Below, in pieces: positions 30,561 to 41,200 of a stretch of DNA of 64,000 nucleotides (the first letter of the stretch is position 1; each line of letters starts with the position of its first letter). The DNA lies in contig CAUYUJ010009802.1 in assembly GCA_963575745.1 (NCBI GenBank), forward strand, positions 405,467-469,466, written 5' to 3'. The notes under the pieces are model-generated. The model did not search any database. It had not been told where the DNA came from and was given only the letters and a program-made list of their open reading frames with translations. This DNA comes from Prorocentrum cordatum. Lineage: Eukaryota > Sar > Dinophyceae > Prorocentrales > Prorocentraceae. A program made the position numbers and the translations under genes.

Positions 30561-32190
30561 TAGATATAGACAGATTGCATCGCTGATGCATCGGCGACAG
30601 GCCCACGATAGCGAATCCGCACGTTCCTGGGTGGGGTGGGCTATCAGGCCACTATCGGCGATCAGGGGGCGATTGGGGGTCGATGCGTCCCCCCTGAGCC
30701 TATCCCCCCTAACGTTGCCCCTGATCCTGACCGCGCCCAGGTCGATCTGCAGCCACGCGCCCTGCGCCTGGCGCCAAGCACGGGCAGGGGCGGCCAGGAA
30801 GGGGCGGCGCCTCTCAGTGAGCAGATGCTCTTACTTTTCGGGCGCACTTCTGCCATATGCATGCGCCATGTGCGCGCATGCATGTACGTAATTGCGATGA
30901 AGAGCTGTTGCTCAGCATGTCGCGTCGGCGGCCCCTGCGAGCGGGTAGCGTGTCGCCTTGCTTCGCGGGGCGAGAGGCTGGGAGCAGCTCAGATAAATGA
31001 TGCTTGGGGACTGGGAGGTGCTTAGCGTGTGTCGCCAAAGCGTGGTGGGCAAGAACCCATGGCGCGACATGCTAAGCAAACTTCCCTTGCACCATGCATG
31101 TGTGTGATCGGTTTTGGGCAACCTGCGGGTCACTCGATCCACCTCTTTTCGGCCACTGTCCCCGCTGGCTTCGGCCACGTGCCCACCGGTTCCCGCCAGC
31201 CGAGCCGACGTGCGTTCTGCTCCCACCTGCTGCTCATTGTGTTGCATTTGCTGCCATCTCTCCTCCTCAGCTCCTCCTCCTCCCTTCTCCCATATCCCTC
31301 CTCCTTCCGCCTTCCCCGCCCCGTTCTCCTCGCCCTCTTCAGAAGGCTGAAGAACCACCCTCACACTGAGAACCCCGTGCAAACGAAGCCCCCTACTGGG
31401 CACGCCGAAGGAACCGAACAGGGCTTGGCAGCTTAGCAAGCCTGCGCCTCCGCCTGAGCCTCCTCCCTCCCTCGAAGCCCAAAGACTGGCTCCACGAGTG
31501 CGTGCGCGAGGTCGCCGAGGCCGCGCGACGGGGCGGAGCTGGCGCGCCGCGGTGCAGATCTGTGGGCCATCATGAAAATGACGCGACCCAATCTTGCAAT
31601 TTGACGCGGACTCCCAAGAAAACTGGACCGTCAAAACCCAGGACAGCCTCGTCAAGAAGCAGAGCGTCGGCAAACCCGAGTTCAGGCGTACTCGAGTCCT
31701 ACGTTTCCCCGAGTCTGGACCGAGGCCGTCGGTGGGTGAGCGATCGGCGGAGAGGGCGGCGAGAACTGGCCTGGGCCCTCGGCGCGCGCCGCGCGGCAAC
31801 CCCCGCGCCACCCCTGGCGGGTGCGCACTACCCGCGCGGACCCTCCGGCCGCCCAGCTGCGCGCTCGTCGCGCCGCCACCGTGGGCGCGGGCGAGAAGCA
31901 TTCCCCTGAGACCCTGGCGTTGCATCTTGACGGGCGTTTTCGCCTGGCTTCGGGCCTCGGGGTCCTCACAGATCGATCCGGCTCGAAGAATGACGCAGGA
32001 GGATGGGGCCTATGGCTCTGGTCGTCATCGTCTGCGATGTCTCAGTTTTTTGTCGCAACGTCAGGATCGCAGGGTCTGCGCCGAACGCTCCAATGAGCCC
32101 AAAGGTGGGCCACCCTTCCGTGCCCCGTTGCGCGCCTCCCTGTGGAAGCCCTTGGCGCTGGCGGAGTCGGCTACACGCAATAGTGACCCC
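30561..32190. other. No recognised gene
   Basis: Starts with a partial element-G interior (GCATCGCTGATGCATCGGCG at 30577). 31256-31345 is CTC-rich. Readable plus-strand frames (e.g. PKDWLHECVREVAEAARRGG near 31479-31540) are unrecognised and flanked by stops. No call. Confidence 0.35.
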
Positions 32191-32191
32191 G

Positions 32192-32345
32192 GGTAAGAGT
32201 GACCTTTGGTGCGTGGCTTTTTTGGGGCCGCGGGGGGGCCAAACCCAGGCGCGAAAGCAAGCCGCTGCTACGGCTTCGTGTTCAGCCATCTGGGGACCCA
32301 TCTGTGCCTGCACCAAAGGTCACTCCGGCGAAAGGTCACTCTTAC
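32192..32345. repeat. Small inverted-repeat element (MITE-like)
   Basis: About 154 bp. GTAAGAGTGACCTTTGGTGC at the left end is matched in inverse by GCACCAAAGGTCACTC and AAAGGTCACTCTTAC at the right end, where part of the terminus is doubled. No target duplication is evident. No coding. Confidence 0.65.
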
Positions 32346-32589
32346 GTCTGTGGGAACCTGGGAGGAGACTTCGGCGGAGCCGGTCCGCTCGCGAGTTTGC
32401 GGGGGCGCGGGTTTTTTCTGGGGGGGGGGCGCAGGGCCCGCGGCCGAGCTGCCAGGGCGCAACCTCCGCAAATGGCCCTCGGTGGCACCGCCGGTGCCCG
32501 CAGAGCCACCGAGGTCGAGTCGCGGGGCGGGGCGGCTGGCCCAAGGGAGTCGGCAAGCAGTGATGGCGGCGCGTAGAGGGGGGTGGGGG

Positions 32590-32708
32590 GAGGGGAGGAG
32601 GCTTCTTAGAAGCAACCCTTCTTCTTAGAAGGCTTGGGCCTTGTTCATAGATGTAAGGCCAGCGCCTTCTAAGAAGCAGCCTCCTTCTAAGAAACCTTCC
32701 CCCCTCCC
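32590..32708. repeat. Foldback element F, short form, copy 2
   Basis: GGCTTCTTAGAAGC, CTTCTTAGAAGGC, GCCTTCTAAGAAGC and CTCCTTCTAAGAAACC palindromes around AGATGTAAGGCC, ending in a C-rich tract. Related to 2028-2150 and, through the CTTCTNAGAAG core, to the long copies. Confidence 0.65.
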
Positions 32709-32734
32709 CGCACCCCCTGTGCGCGCCGCCAACG

Positions 32735-33085
32735 ATGGCCGACCTCGAGCACATCCCCATCCCTGAGATCGGCAAGCCCGAAGGTGACGACAATCCCAGG
32801 GAAATGTGCCCTTCAAAGCTGGGGGGTCCTGAAGACTGGCAACGGATATTGCTGTTTCAGGCTGGTGAACAAAGGCCGATGCCGCCCAACGTCAAACACT
32901 CGCTGGCCGAATCCTCAGGCCGTGCTAGCCCTGGCCTGGCGCTCACTCGCCGGCCGACCCCTGGGACGCCGTGGGTGCCTGCAAGGCCGGCTCGGCAACG
33001 GGTGCCAGCCAGGGCGACGCGCGGTCTCCTCCGCGGGGGCGCGCCAATGGGGCGACTCCGAAAACCTTGGATCCAAACATGTTGA
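32735..33085 (+). CDS. Unrecognised small open frame
   Basis: A 116-codon frame opening MADLEHIPIPEIGKPEGDDN in acceptable context. A GGTGAC after PEG could be a splice donor, in which case only the first codons would be exonic. Beyond that the frame is Pro/Arg/Ala-rich. No domain. Either a first exon or chance. Confidence 0.15.
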   Translation: MADLEHIPIPEIGKPEGDDNPREMCPSKLGGPEDWQRILLFQAGEQRPMPPNVKHSLAESSGRASPGLALTRRPTPGTPWVPARPARQRVPARATRGLLRGGAPMGRLRKPWIQTC

Positions 33086-33295
33086 CCTATCGTTTTTGCT
33101 TCCACCGGCATGCCGGCCTGCACCGAAGGAGAGGTGCGCCGAAAACGAGGCGCTTGCTGGAGTTTCGTAGTAAAGGCGGCCCGCCGGCTGCGATGCCGCT
33201 GGCGGTGTCTCCACCGCGCACGGCGTGTGCCATTGGGCATTGGGCCATCGCGCCGCTGGCAGCGTCGCGCCGTTCTGCCCGTGCCACCCGCCCGC

Positions 33296-34017
33296 GCGTC
33301 ACACCCCGAGGCCAGTCAGAAGGACGGGCCGGGCGTTTCGCCTGAGACTTCCTTGCGACTTATGCGCCTGAAGCTTAGCAACTGGCACCAGTTTCACAGA
33401 TGGAGGGCGGATCGCTTCCAAAATGTGGCTCTCGCCTTACCGCCGCATACATTCGTCTTAAACAAATGCAGAAGTTTCACGGATTGAAGACGGGCGGTTT
33501 TCAAAATGGGGCTCTCGCCTTAGCACCGCGCACAGTTGCTTTACAAAAATACAATAGTTTCATGGATTGAGAGCGGGTGGTTTTCAACATATGGCTCTAA
33601 CCTTAGCGCCGCGCACACTCGTTCCACAGTTCAGAAGATTCGCGGATTGAGGGCGGTTCCTTTTCACAAAGGGGCTCTCGCCTTAGCGCCACGCGCATTC
33701 ATTTGAAACAACTTGCAAGAGTTTACAACTTCTCATGGTTAGCGAACCAGGAATGGTGTTTTGGAACGATTCAGGACTGTTAGGGCGCATCAGTGATGTT
33801 GATTCGCGGCGTTGATGTACTCAACAATCTGCTTGACTCGTGGCGTTGAGGTCCTGAGAACGGTGTCTTGGCACGCTTCAGGATTTTCAAACGGTTGTCC
33901 CCCAGCGGGGCACTTCCCTCAGTGGAAATGAACCCTTGTAGGGGCCTGTGGAGAGGGAACTTGGAAGGACGGTGTATTCCAACACCGGTGATGATTCTTG
34001 GGTTTACTGTACTCTGG
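33296..34017. repeat. Dispersed repeat D, copy 2
   Basis: Same order of parts as 27420-28300. The tandem units here are 80-83 bp apart (CTTCCAAAATG near 33416, then TTTTC near 33498, 33581 and 33661), each with CTCTCGCCTTAGC.CCGCGCAC. Ends at GGTTTACTGTACTCTGGTCC before the microsatellite. Confidence 0.8.
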
Positions 34018-34123
34018 TCCTCCTCCTACTCCTCCTCCTCCTCCTCTTCCTCCTCCTCCTCCTCATCATCATCATCATCATCAGCATGATCATCATCACC
34101 GTCACCATCACCATCACCATCAC

Positions 34124-34170
<47 letters not shown>

Positions 34171-34384
34171 GCAGCATTATCAGCATCGTTATCTTCATCA
34201 TCAACACCATCATCATCACCATCACCGTCACTATCATCCTCATCCTCATCCTCATCGTCATCCTCATCCTCATCCTCATCCTCCTCCTCCTCTTCCTCCT
34301 CCTCCTCATCATCATCATCATCATCATTATCATCATCAGTATCATAATTCCCTTCTCCCTCCTCCTTCTCCTCCTCCTCCTCCT

Positions 34385-34415
<31 letters not shown>

Positions 34416-34530
34416 TCCTCCTATGTCACCTCCTCCTCCTCCTGCTCTTCCTCCTCCTCCTCTTCCTCCTCCCTCCCTCCGTCCCTCCCTCCGTCCCTCC
34501 CTCCCTCCCTCCTTCCTCCCTTCCTCCACT
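34018..34530. repeat. (TCC)/(TCA)/(CTC) composite microsatellite
   Basis: TCC triplets, then TCA/TCATCA with CACCATCACC, then CTC and finally CCCT tetranucleotide units. The TCC-to-TCA order at its left end repeats that of repeat D copy 1 (28140-28200). Confidence 0.95.
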
Positions 34531-34997
34531 AGATCTGGGGTGGGGGCGGGGGCGTCGCCTCGGGGAGGGCCTCCTCCAGCCTTCTCTCTTCGCCGCGCAG
34601 CTGCGCCCTGCGGTGGCATCCGGGAAGTGCTAGGACGGGCGAGGCCTGTGTTCCTGGTGCCCGCCCGGCACGGGAGTCCCCTGGGGCCCTTCTGGAGGGA
34701 TCCCTTCGTCCCCCTCGCCCTGGGTCGGGGCCCCAGCTGTAGCCTTCCCCCGTCCAGGAGATTCCCACTCCCCAAGGATATGGGGTTGGTACAACTGGGC
34801 CGTCCTGTGGTCGCGGTGGGGTGAGGAGGGCGCTCCAGGATGGGTCCCCCCCCAAGGGGCCTCTCGGATCGAATGGCGCCGTGACGCTGCGGCACTAGAC
34901 CCCCGCGACAGGTGGTGAGCTACCCCCCAGCCGTTCCTGAGTGGGAGGTGTGGCTACAGGGGTCGTGCCCGCGGCCCCACCCAATGCTTACCCAAGC
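34531..34997. other. No recognised gene
   Basis: GC-rich unique-looking sequence with overlapping frames on both strands. Nothing recognised. Confidence 0.3.
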
Positions 34998-35225
34998 CAC
35001 CACCACCACCACCACCACCACCACCACCACCACCACCACCACCACCACCCTCCCTCCCTCCCTCCCTCCCTCCCTCCCTCCCTCCTCCCTCCTCCCTCCC
35101 TCCCTCCCTCCCTCCCTCCAATCCTCTCTCCCCCCTCCCTCCTTCCCTCCCTCCCTCCCTCCCTCCTCCCTCCTCCCCCTCCCTCCTCCGCACTGCCCCT
35201 TCTTCCTCCCTCCTCCTTCCTCTCT
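34998..35225. repeat. (CAC)n followed by (CCCT)n microsatellites
   Basis: About sixteen CAC triplets (34998-35047) run straight into CCCT/CCT tetranucleotide repeats to about 35225. Confidence 0.95.
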
Positions 35226-35814
35226 CAAGTCGTGTCCCTCGGGCTGTCCCGAGCAACGGTTCTTGAGCGGGCAACGCCGAACGTACAAGCGACACCAGCC
35301 CCTCCGAGCCACTGGAATGTCGGGCGCCCCCGCGGGTGCAGCTGGCGCGCGGACCCCGTATCCCGTATCTTGTCTTGGCGTTGCCGCGCCCGTGTTAGCT
35401 TCTGGTTCGATGGTTCCTCCGCCACGCGTCCGAGATCGCGGGGCCAGCGATGCAAGCGACTGTGCACCAGGCAGAGAGGAGAGAGGACCTGCAGAGCTGC
35501 AGAGCCAACGAGGGAAGTGAGGCCATTGGGGGGTGGTGGCGGGCGAGCGGATGATGCTAAGCCACATGGGACCGTGCGACGCAGGCGGACGAGAGCAGCT
35601 CCAAGCTCCTGCAAGGGCGAGTTGCTCCGCTGCCGCGCGCAATCAGCGACGTCTGGGCACGCTGCGGACCGATCCGGCCCAAACCGCCTGAACGCATGTG
35701 CCACATGCCGCTGCCATGCGACGGCGCCGCTGATCCCGACAACGCCGCTGGGGTGGCCCCGGCTGTGCGAGGGAGGAAAGGATCAGAAAGCCTAACCCGC
35801 CTGAGATCCGCGGA
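35226..35814. other. No recognised gene
   Basis: Mixed sequence with frames open on both strands; no domain or repeat recognised. Confidence 0.3.
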
Positions 35815-36342
35815 ATGAAGACGACACAGGGCTCCTCACCTGAGGCGACTAGAATCTCAGTGCCAACGCCTCAACCGATAGAGAATCGGATGAAGAGAGG
35901 AAGGAAGTGCGAAAGGGTACACACACATTCTCCTTGGCGGGCGCAATCTCACAAGGCCGGCAGGGCCACAGATTTTTGTGGGTTGCTAGGGAAGAACAAC
36001 CCTTTCTGGGAAGAGAAGAGGCCGCGATTCCCACACCATAAGAGCACCCGGCGTTCCCTCTCTGCCCCACGCGCAACTCTGACTGTGGAGTTGGAAAAAG
36101 CGCCCGACTGTGAGCCAGACGAAACAGCGTCCGACTGTGAAACAGAAGAAACAGCGCCCGACTGTGAACCAGACGAAACAGCGCCCGACTGTGAAGCAGA
36201 AGAAACAGCGCCCAACTGCGAAGCAGAAGAAACAACCCCCGACTGCAAGGCAGAACGAGCAGCACCCGACTGCGAAGCAGAAGAAACAGCGCCCGACAGC
36301 GAAGCCGGAAAAAAACGCCCGCTTTGGAAGCAGAAGAAATAG
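35815..36342 (+). CDS. Unrecognised open frame over a 30-bp minisatellite
   Basis: A 175-codon frame with ATG at 35815. Residues from about 96 are a 10-residue repeat (ETAPDCEPDE, ETAPDCEAEE and variants) encoded by seven to eight 30-bp units at 36105-36330. Because 30 is a multiple of three, all three plus frames and the minus strand are also open across the array, so the long frame alone is weak evidence. The N-terminal 95 residues have no known domain. Could be a repeat-bearing protein or only a minisatellite. Confidence 0.25.
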   Translation: MKTTQGSSPEATRISVPTPQPIENRMKRGRKCERVHTHSPWRAQSHKAGRATDFCGLLGKNNPFWEEKRPRFPHHKSTRRSLSAPRATLTVELEKAPDCEPDETASDCETEETAPDCEPDETAPDCEAEETAPNCEAEETTPDCKAERAAPDCEAEETAPDSEAGKKRPLWKQKK

Positions 36343-36384
36343 CGCCCGACTGGGAAGCAGAAGGAATAGCGCTGGCTCAATTCT

Positions 36385-36800
36385 CGGGCCCGTCAATTTT
36401 TCGCTGCATAAATGCTTCGGGCGCGTGTTTCCGGCACTTGCGCGCACTTGTGTTGCTAAATCTGACGGGCTTAATTCTCGAGCCCGTCAATGTTTCGCTG
36501 CACGCGTGCGTAAAGCGTGTGTTTCCTGCGTTTGCGCGCAGTTGTGCTGCTAATTCGGACGGGCTCAATGATCACTCGAGCCCGCCAATTTTCGCTGCAC
36601 GCGTGCGCAAAGCGCCCGTGTTTCCTGCGCTTGCGCGCATGCGTGCTGCTAATTCTGACGGGCTCGATTCTCGAGCCCGTCAGTGTTTCGCTTCAGGCAT
36701 GCGTCGTGCGCGCGTTTCCAGCGCTTGCGCGAATTTGTGCTGCTATTTCTGACGGGCTCGATTTTTGAGCCCGTCAGGGTTTCGCTTCAAGCGTGCGTCG
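36385..36800. repeat. 95-bp tandem array with a hairpin in each unit
   Basis: Five copies of GAGCCCGTCAATGTTTCGCT starting near 36389, 36480, 36577, 36673 and 36767. Each unit contains GTGTTTCC.GC.CTTGCGCGCA, TGTGCTGCTAAT and an inverted repeat TGACGGGCTC / GAGCCCGTCA separated by 6-11 nt. The hairpin arms are the most conserved part; the loop varies (GATTCTC, GATTTTT, TTAATTCTC, AATGATCACTC). Confidence 0.85.
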
Positions 36801-36802
<2 letters not shown>

Positions 36803-36837
<35 letters not shown>

Positions 36838-36841
36838 TGCA
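36803..36841. repeat. (CTG)n microsatellite
   Basis: Ten to eleven CTG triplets at the right edge of the 95-bp array. Confidence 0.9.
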
Positions 36842-37183
36842 CGCGTGCTGGAGTCAAAACTGCGTAGCCCACGTCGGTCCCCAAACGTTGCGTTTGAACT
36901 CGCCAGGGGTGTTCCCTAAATGTTTGCCCCTGTCGGTTCTCGACTGTGGTTCTCGCAGTCAGTAGCTTTTTGGCTCAGAAGGAAGCTGAGCAGGCCCTAG
37001 GGCTGGTGCGTAGCATGCAATCGCTAGGCTTCTGAGGCAGAACAACATCCAGCTGATCCTCTCTCGCAAATTCCGTCGGGATCGGACCCGGGGCGGCACG
37101 AGGGAGCGCGGCTGACGCCGGGAAGCAGGGCGACGAGGACCACGACCCACGTCTGGCGTTCGGCGACCTGCTGAAGGAGCTGA

Positions 37184-38235
37184 ATGGCGGACATGATGAC
37201 CGAGACAAGTCCCCTCGACGCCCTCAGGAAGCCCGCGGCGCAACACCTGGCAGCACGCCCACACCGCTGCCCCGCTGCCCCTACAACCTTCCCAGTACAT
37301 CTACCTCTTCCGGCAGACGGACACGATGGACAAGGCAGAGCCGGGCGGTTGGGGAGAGGCACTTCTCATGCATTTCTTGTCTTACGAGACCGCCCCCACG
37401 GGGGCGCGAGTATGAGTGAGGCTGAGATGAAAGACGCCTCCCATGTGGAGGCTTGGAGGGTGAGGGGATTGCATCACAGGGGCAGCCTCGAGCCCAGGCC
37501 TTCGGGCCGAAATGAATACCCTGTTGTCGAACGAAGTGCTGCAAAAGGTGCTGGGCGTACGACACTCACACGTCAATCTGGCTGGTGTTTTGCTGGTACA
37601 CACAGGCAGGCCAATCGACACAGACATACTTGGCGTCGGGGTGCTCAGCAGCGTTTACACTCTTCTTCGAAAATTCGTATTGCAGTACAGAACGTCCAAG
37701 GCTTGAACTGGCGGTTGTTGGATCATCGCGACACGTTGCAAACTTTGCTGCAGGAGGCGCGAAAGCGATCATGCGATGTGGTGTGGCCACGGAACTGCAC
37801 AGTGATGAACCAGCACGTGTATTTCTAAATGAATTCATGTTTCCGGTGGGAGGGAGAACGGGACTTCTTCTTAATCCTCGTGCTCGTCTTGCTTTTGAAG
37901 GAGGGGGATCACAGTGGCATTACGAAGGGGAGAGGCTTACAGTTGCACGTCTTCTTAGCGAGGAGGGTCAGAGCATACGTGTCGTGAGCGTGTACGGGCC
38001 GACCGGGGTCAGCATGCACGATCTTCAAATCTGGCACAACAGTGTGGTGGGTTTACACAAAACACTCGAGCACATCAGGGGCGTGCAGGAGTGGGGCGGG
38101 GACTTCAATGCGCACAGGGGGACGGACCACATATACGATTCGATTCACACTGGGCCTTATTCTCTGCAGACACCCACAACCAGCAGTGGGAAAAAATGGA
38201 TGCAGACACTACTCCGCACTATTAGTGCGGAGTAG
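37184..38235 (+). pseudogene. AP endonuclease part of LINE 1, frameshifted
   Basis: Two overlapping frames carry the domain. The first ends at 37828 and contains KIRIAVQNVQGLNWRLLDHR (about 37662) and LLQEARKRSCDVVW. The second holds FMFPVGGRTGLLLNPRARLA, IRVVSVYGPTG (about 37975) and WGGDFNAHRG (about 38092-38120), the catalytic GDFN box, ending at TAG near 38233. The domain finishes in the next frame with LSDHLGR (about 38397), the conserved SDH. The Glu of the expected QE box is lost in the frameshift near 37790. The enzyme would nick target DNA to prime reverse transcription. Confidence 0.75.
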
Positions 38236-38252
38236 ACTATAGTCTTGCTCAT

Positions 38253-41200
38253 GTGGACTCGTTCGTGGGACTGAACCGGAGAGGGACGTGGTGGCATCTC
38301 ACGAAACAGCAATGGTATGAGATTGACGGGCTGCTGATCTCGCACCAGTTCAGAAACACTGTGCAATCCGTCAAAATGATCACGAACCGGGCGCTCTCTG
38401 ACCACCTGGGCAGACAGTATGACTTACACCTCGGCACGACCAAGGGGCACCATAACCGCGCCGCTCGGAAGCAGAAGTTTCAAGCCATTCTTTGCCAACG
38501 CCGGAACGAGGTGCAGGCCGAACAGAAAAAGTTGAACACCAAGCTCTTGAAGGGCACCAACGCCATCACGAAGATGAGGAAGGAGGTTATTGGGAGGAAG
38601 GTGGAGGAGAAGTTGGACACAGAGCAGAGCGACACGAATCCCTGGGAGAGGTTGAAGGCGGTGGTGTTGGAGGTGGGAGAGGAGGTGTTGGGCAGGGGCA
38701 AGCAGAGCAACGTCGCAGGTGCACCGTGCACACAGGAGGATGCGCGCACGCTGGAGCAGTTGAAGAGCACCATGCAATCATCATGGAGAAAGGTCATGGA
38801 GTGTAAGAGGACGGAAGAGAAGGTGATCGCACGCAAACAGCATCAGTTGGACAAGCGCAAATGGGAGCATTTCAAACGTCGTGTTCGTTCCATATACGTG
38901 AGGGATTTTTGCAAACAAATCACCGGGGCGATGGACATGGGGGATTTGCACGCTCTGCACGCGCTTCTTCCAAAACTGGGCATCTACACGGTGGGGAAAA
39001 CGAACCAAGGCGAGGAACCACATTCTTTGGACAAGATTGCGGATTTCCTGGAAAAGCTCGGGTCCAACCCCAAGGAGGTTAGTCACGACACGATCAACAG
39101 AGGGGCCAAGGACATCCCAGTCAACAACACCATCGGCGACACCCCGGGTGAAAAGGAAGTGCTGTCAGCTCTCACTGCCATGAAAGACAACGCCGGGGGC
39201 TTAGACGAGGTGACGGCGGGCCTCTTGAAGTGTCTCCAGGGCACGGGCAAACAGCTATTTGTGGCTTCTGTTCAACATCTCTGGACGCTCTCGCCCAAAG
39301 ATTGGCCAGCAGAAGTATCGCAAGTTCAAGGTTTCCGCTTGTACAAGAAAGGAGACCGCAGCAAACTGGGCAATTACAGGACCTTGTGGCTGATCAGTGT
39401 CGTGGTACGCCTGGTGTGCAAAATCCTCGCGGCCCGTCTACAACAGCACGCTGAACAACACAATCTCTTTCCTGAGACACAATGGGGGTTTCGAAGTGGA
39501 AGAAGTACGGTGGGGCCTCTATTTGTGGCGCGTTCCATTGTGGAGATGGCCGCAGAGATCGGTGAAATGTCGGCTACCAAACTCCATGCACTCATTCTCC
39601 TGTTGTTGGACATAGAGAAAGCGTACCCTTCTGTGCACAGAACAACGGCCAAGGAAGTTTTTCGCCGTGCAGGTATCCCAGAACACATGTGCGAGTTTAT
39701 CGAGCATCTTCATGGGAATTGTTCTTATCGTGTGAAGACTTCGGAAGGGCTCTCCCGGGAACTCACGCTTGCCAAGGGGCTCCGAGAGGGAGACGCATCC
39801 TCTCCATTATGTTTCAATATATACCACTCGGCCGTCATGTCGGATCTTAGGAACAAGCTGATCACAGAGCTCGGTGACAAGATCGGCGCGGAAATCGGTT
39901 GGCAACAGCGTCGTCCTTTTGGCTGTCGGCAGAAAGATGATCCCAAAAATGCAGAATTCTTCGTGGAGCGCTTGATCGACCTCCTTTTCGCAGACGACGC
40001 ATCGATCTGGTGCCGGGGAGGAGTACTGGAACGCGTCGAGAAATTGGCGGAGGAGGTGATGTGGGACTGGGGGGGGAAGGTGCACATGGGGAAGTTGGAG
40101 CGGTTGGTCCTTGGGGAACGTACCTATCCAAAGAAGCATCGCTTTCGCAGTAAACGCCCGGAGGGGAACGCGGAGAAACCCCACCCCGCGGAGGAGTTCC
40201 AGGACGCAATCAGATTTTTGGGCGGGTGGTTTGAAGCGAACGAGGGTCACAACGTGGACACGGGAAAACGGACTAAGGCGGCAAGAAGTCTTTGGGGGAA
40301 GCTTTTACGACAATTACCTCGTCTTGGGATCAGTGACAAAGACCGGGGGCGAGTCATAAAAACAATTGTGGAGTTGTCGTTGTTTTACGGAATGGAGGCC
40401 CGGTCCGCGTCGTCCCTGCAGATGCAGCAGATGCAAACATTCCAGAACCAAGTGGTCATGGTGAGCACGGGGACTCGCAAGATCAACATGCATGACCAGC
40501 AAATCGCTCTGCAAGATTTACGCAAGCGCCTGCATTTGGAGCTGGTACACATAACCATTGCTGTCAAGCAGATGAGATGGATAGGGCACGCGAGCAAGCT
40601 TCCTTCGACACGCTGGGAACACAAGCTGATCCGGGGTTGGCTGAGGCCGGAGCACGTGTTCCCGGCCGCGACGGGAAAAGGCAGTGGTCGACCGCGTCCC
40701 AACACAAAGCAACAGTTCTGGACAAGGGTTCGTTCTTTGATGAAGTTCACGCAGTATGACCCCAAGGAATGGCCGGACTGTTGGTACGAAGCTGCTGCCG
40801 ATCGTGAACAATGGCGTCATCTTATTGATAAGTGGAAAGACGAAGCCTTGTCCAAAGCTGCCAAAGATGAATGGGCTCAGCGTCATGGGCCAGAAGGGAA
40901 GGTTGCACAGAGGGAAGCACAGAAAGCACATAAGTCGGAGCTGATCAAAGACATCCCCAGTGATGCTGCTGGCATGGGTTCTTGTCCTCATTGTGGTGCA
41001 GCGTACTCGAAGAATTCTCTGGGGTATCATGTGGGAGTATGTGCCGGAAAGACAGAAGAGCAGAGGGAGGAGACCAAGAGGAGGAGGATGGAACGCTACG
41101 AAAGGGAGAAGGCGGGAGGAGGGACAACCAAGAGGAGGAGGGAAGAGCTGGAGGCCATGCGTTTGACATCTGCACGTACGTCAGCAGCGCAAGGCACATC

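Noticed and set aside
36110-36553. Lys/Gln-rich protein in the second frame of the 30-bp array
   Set aside because: The 30-bp period keeps every frame open; nothing favours this one.
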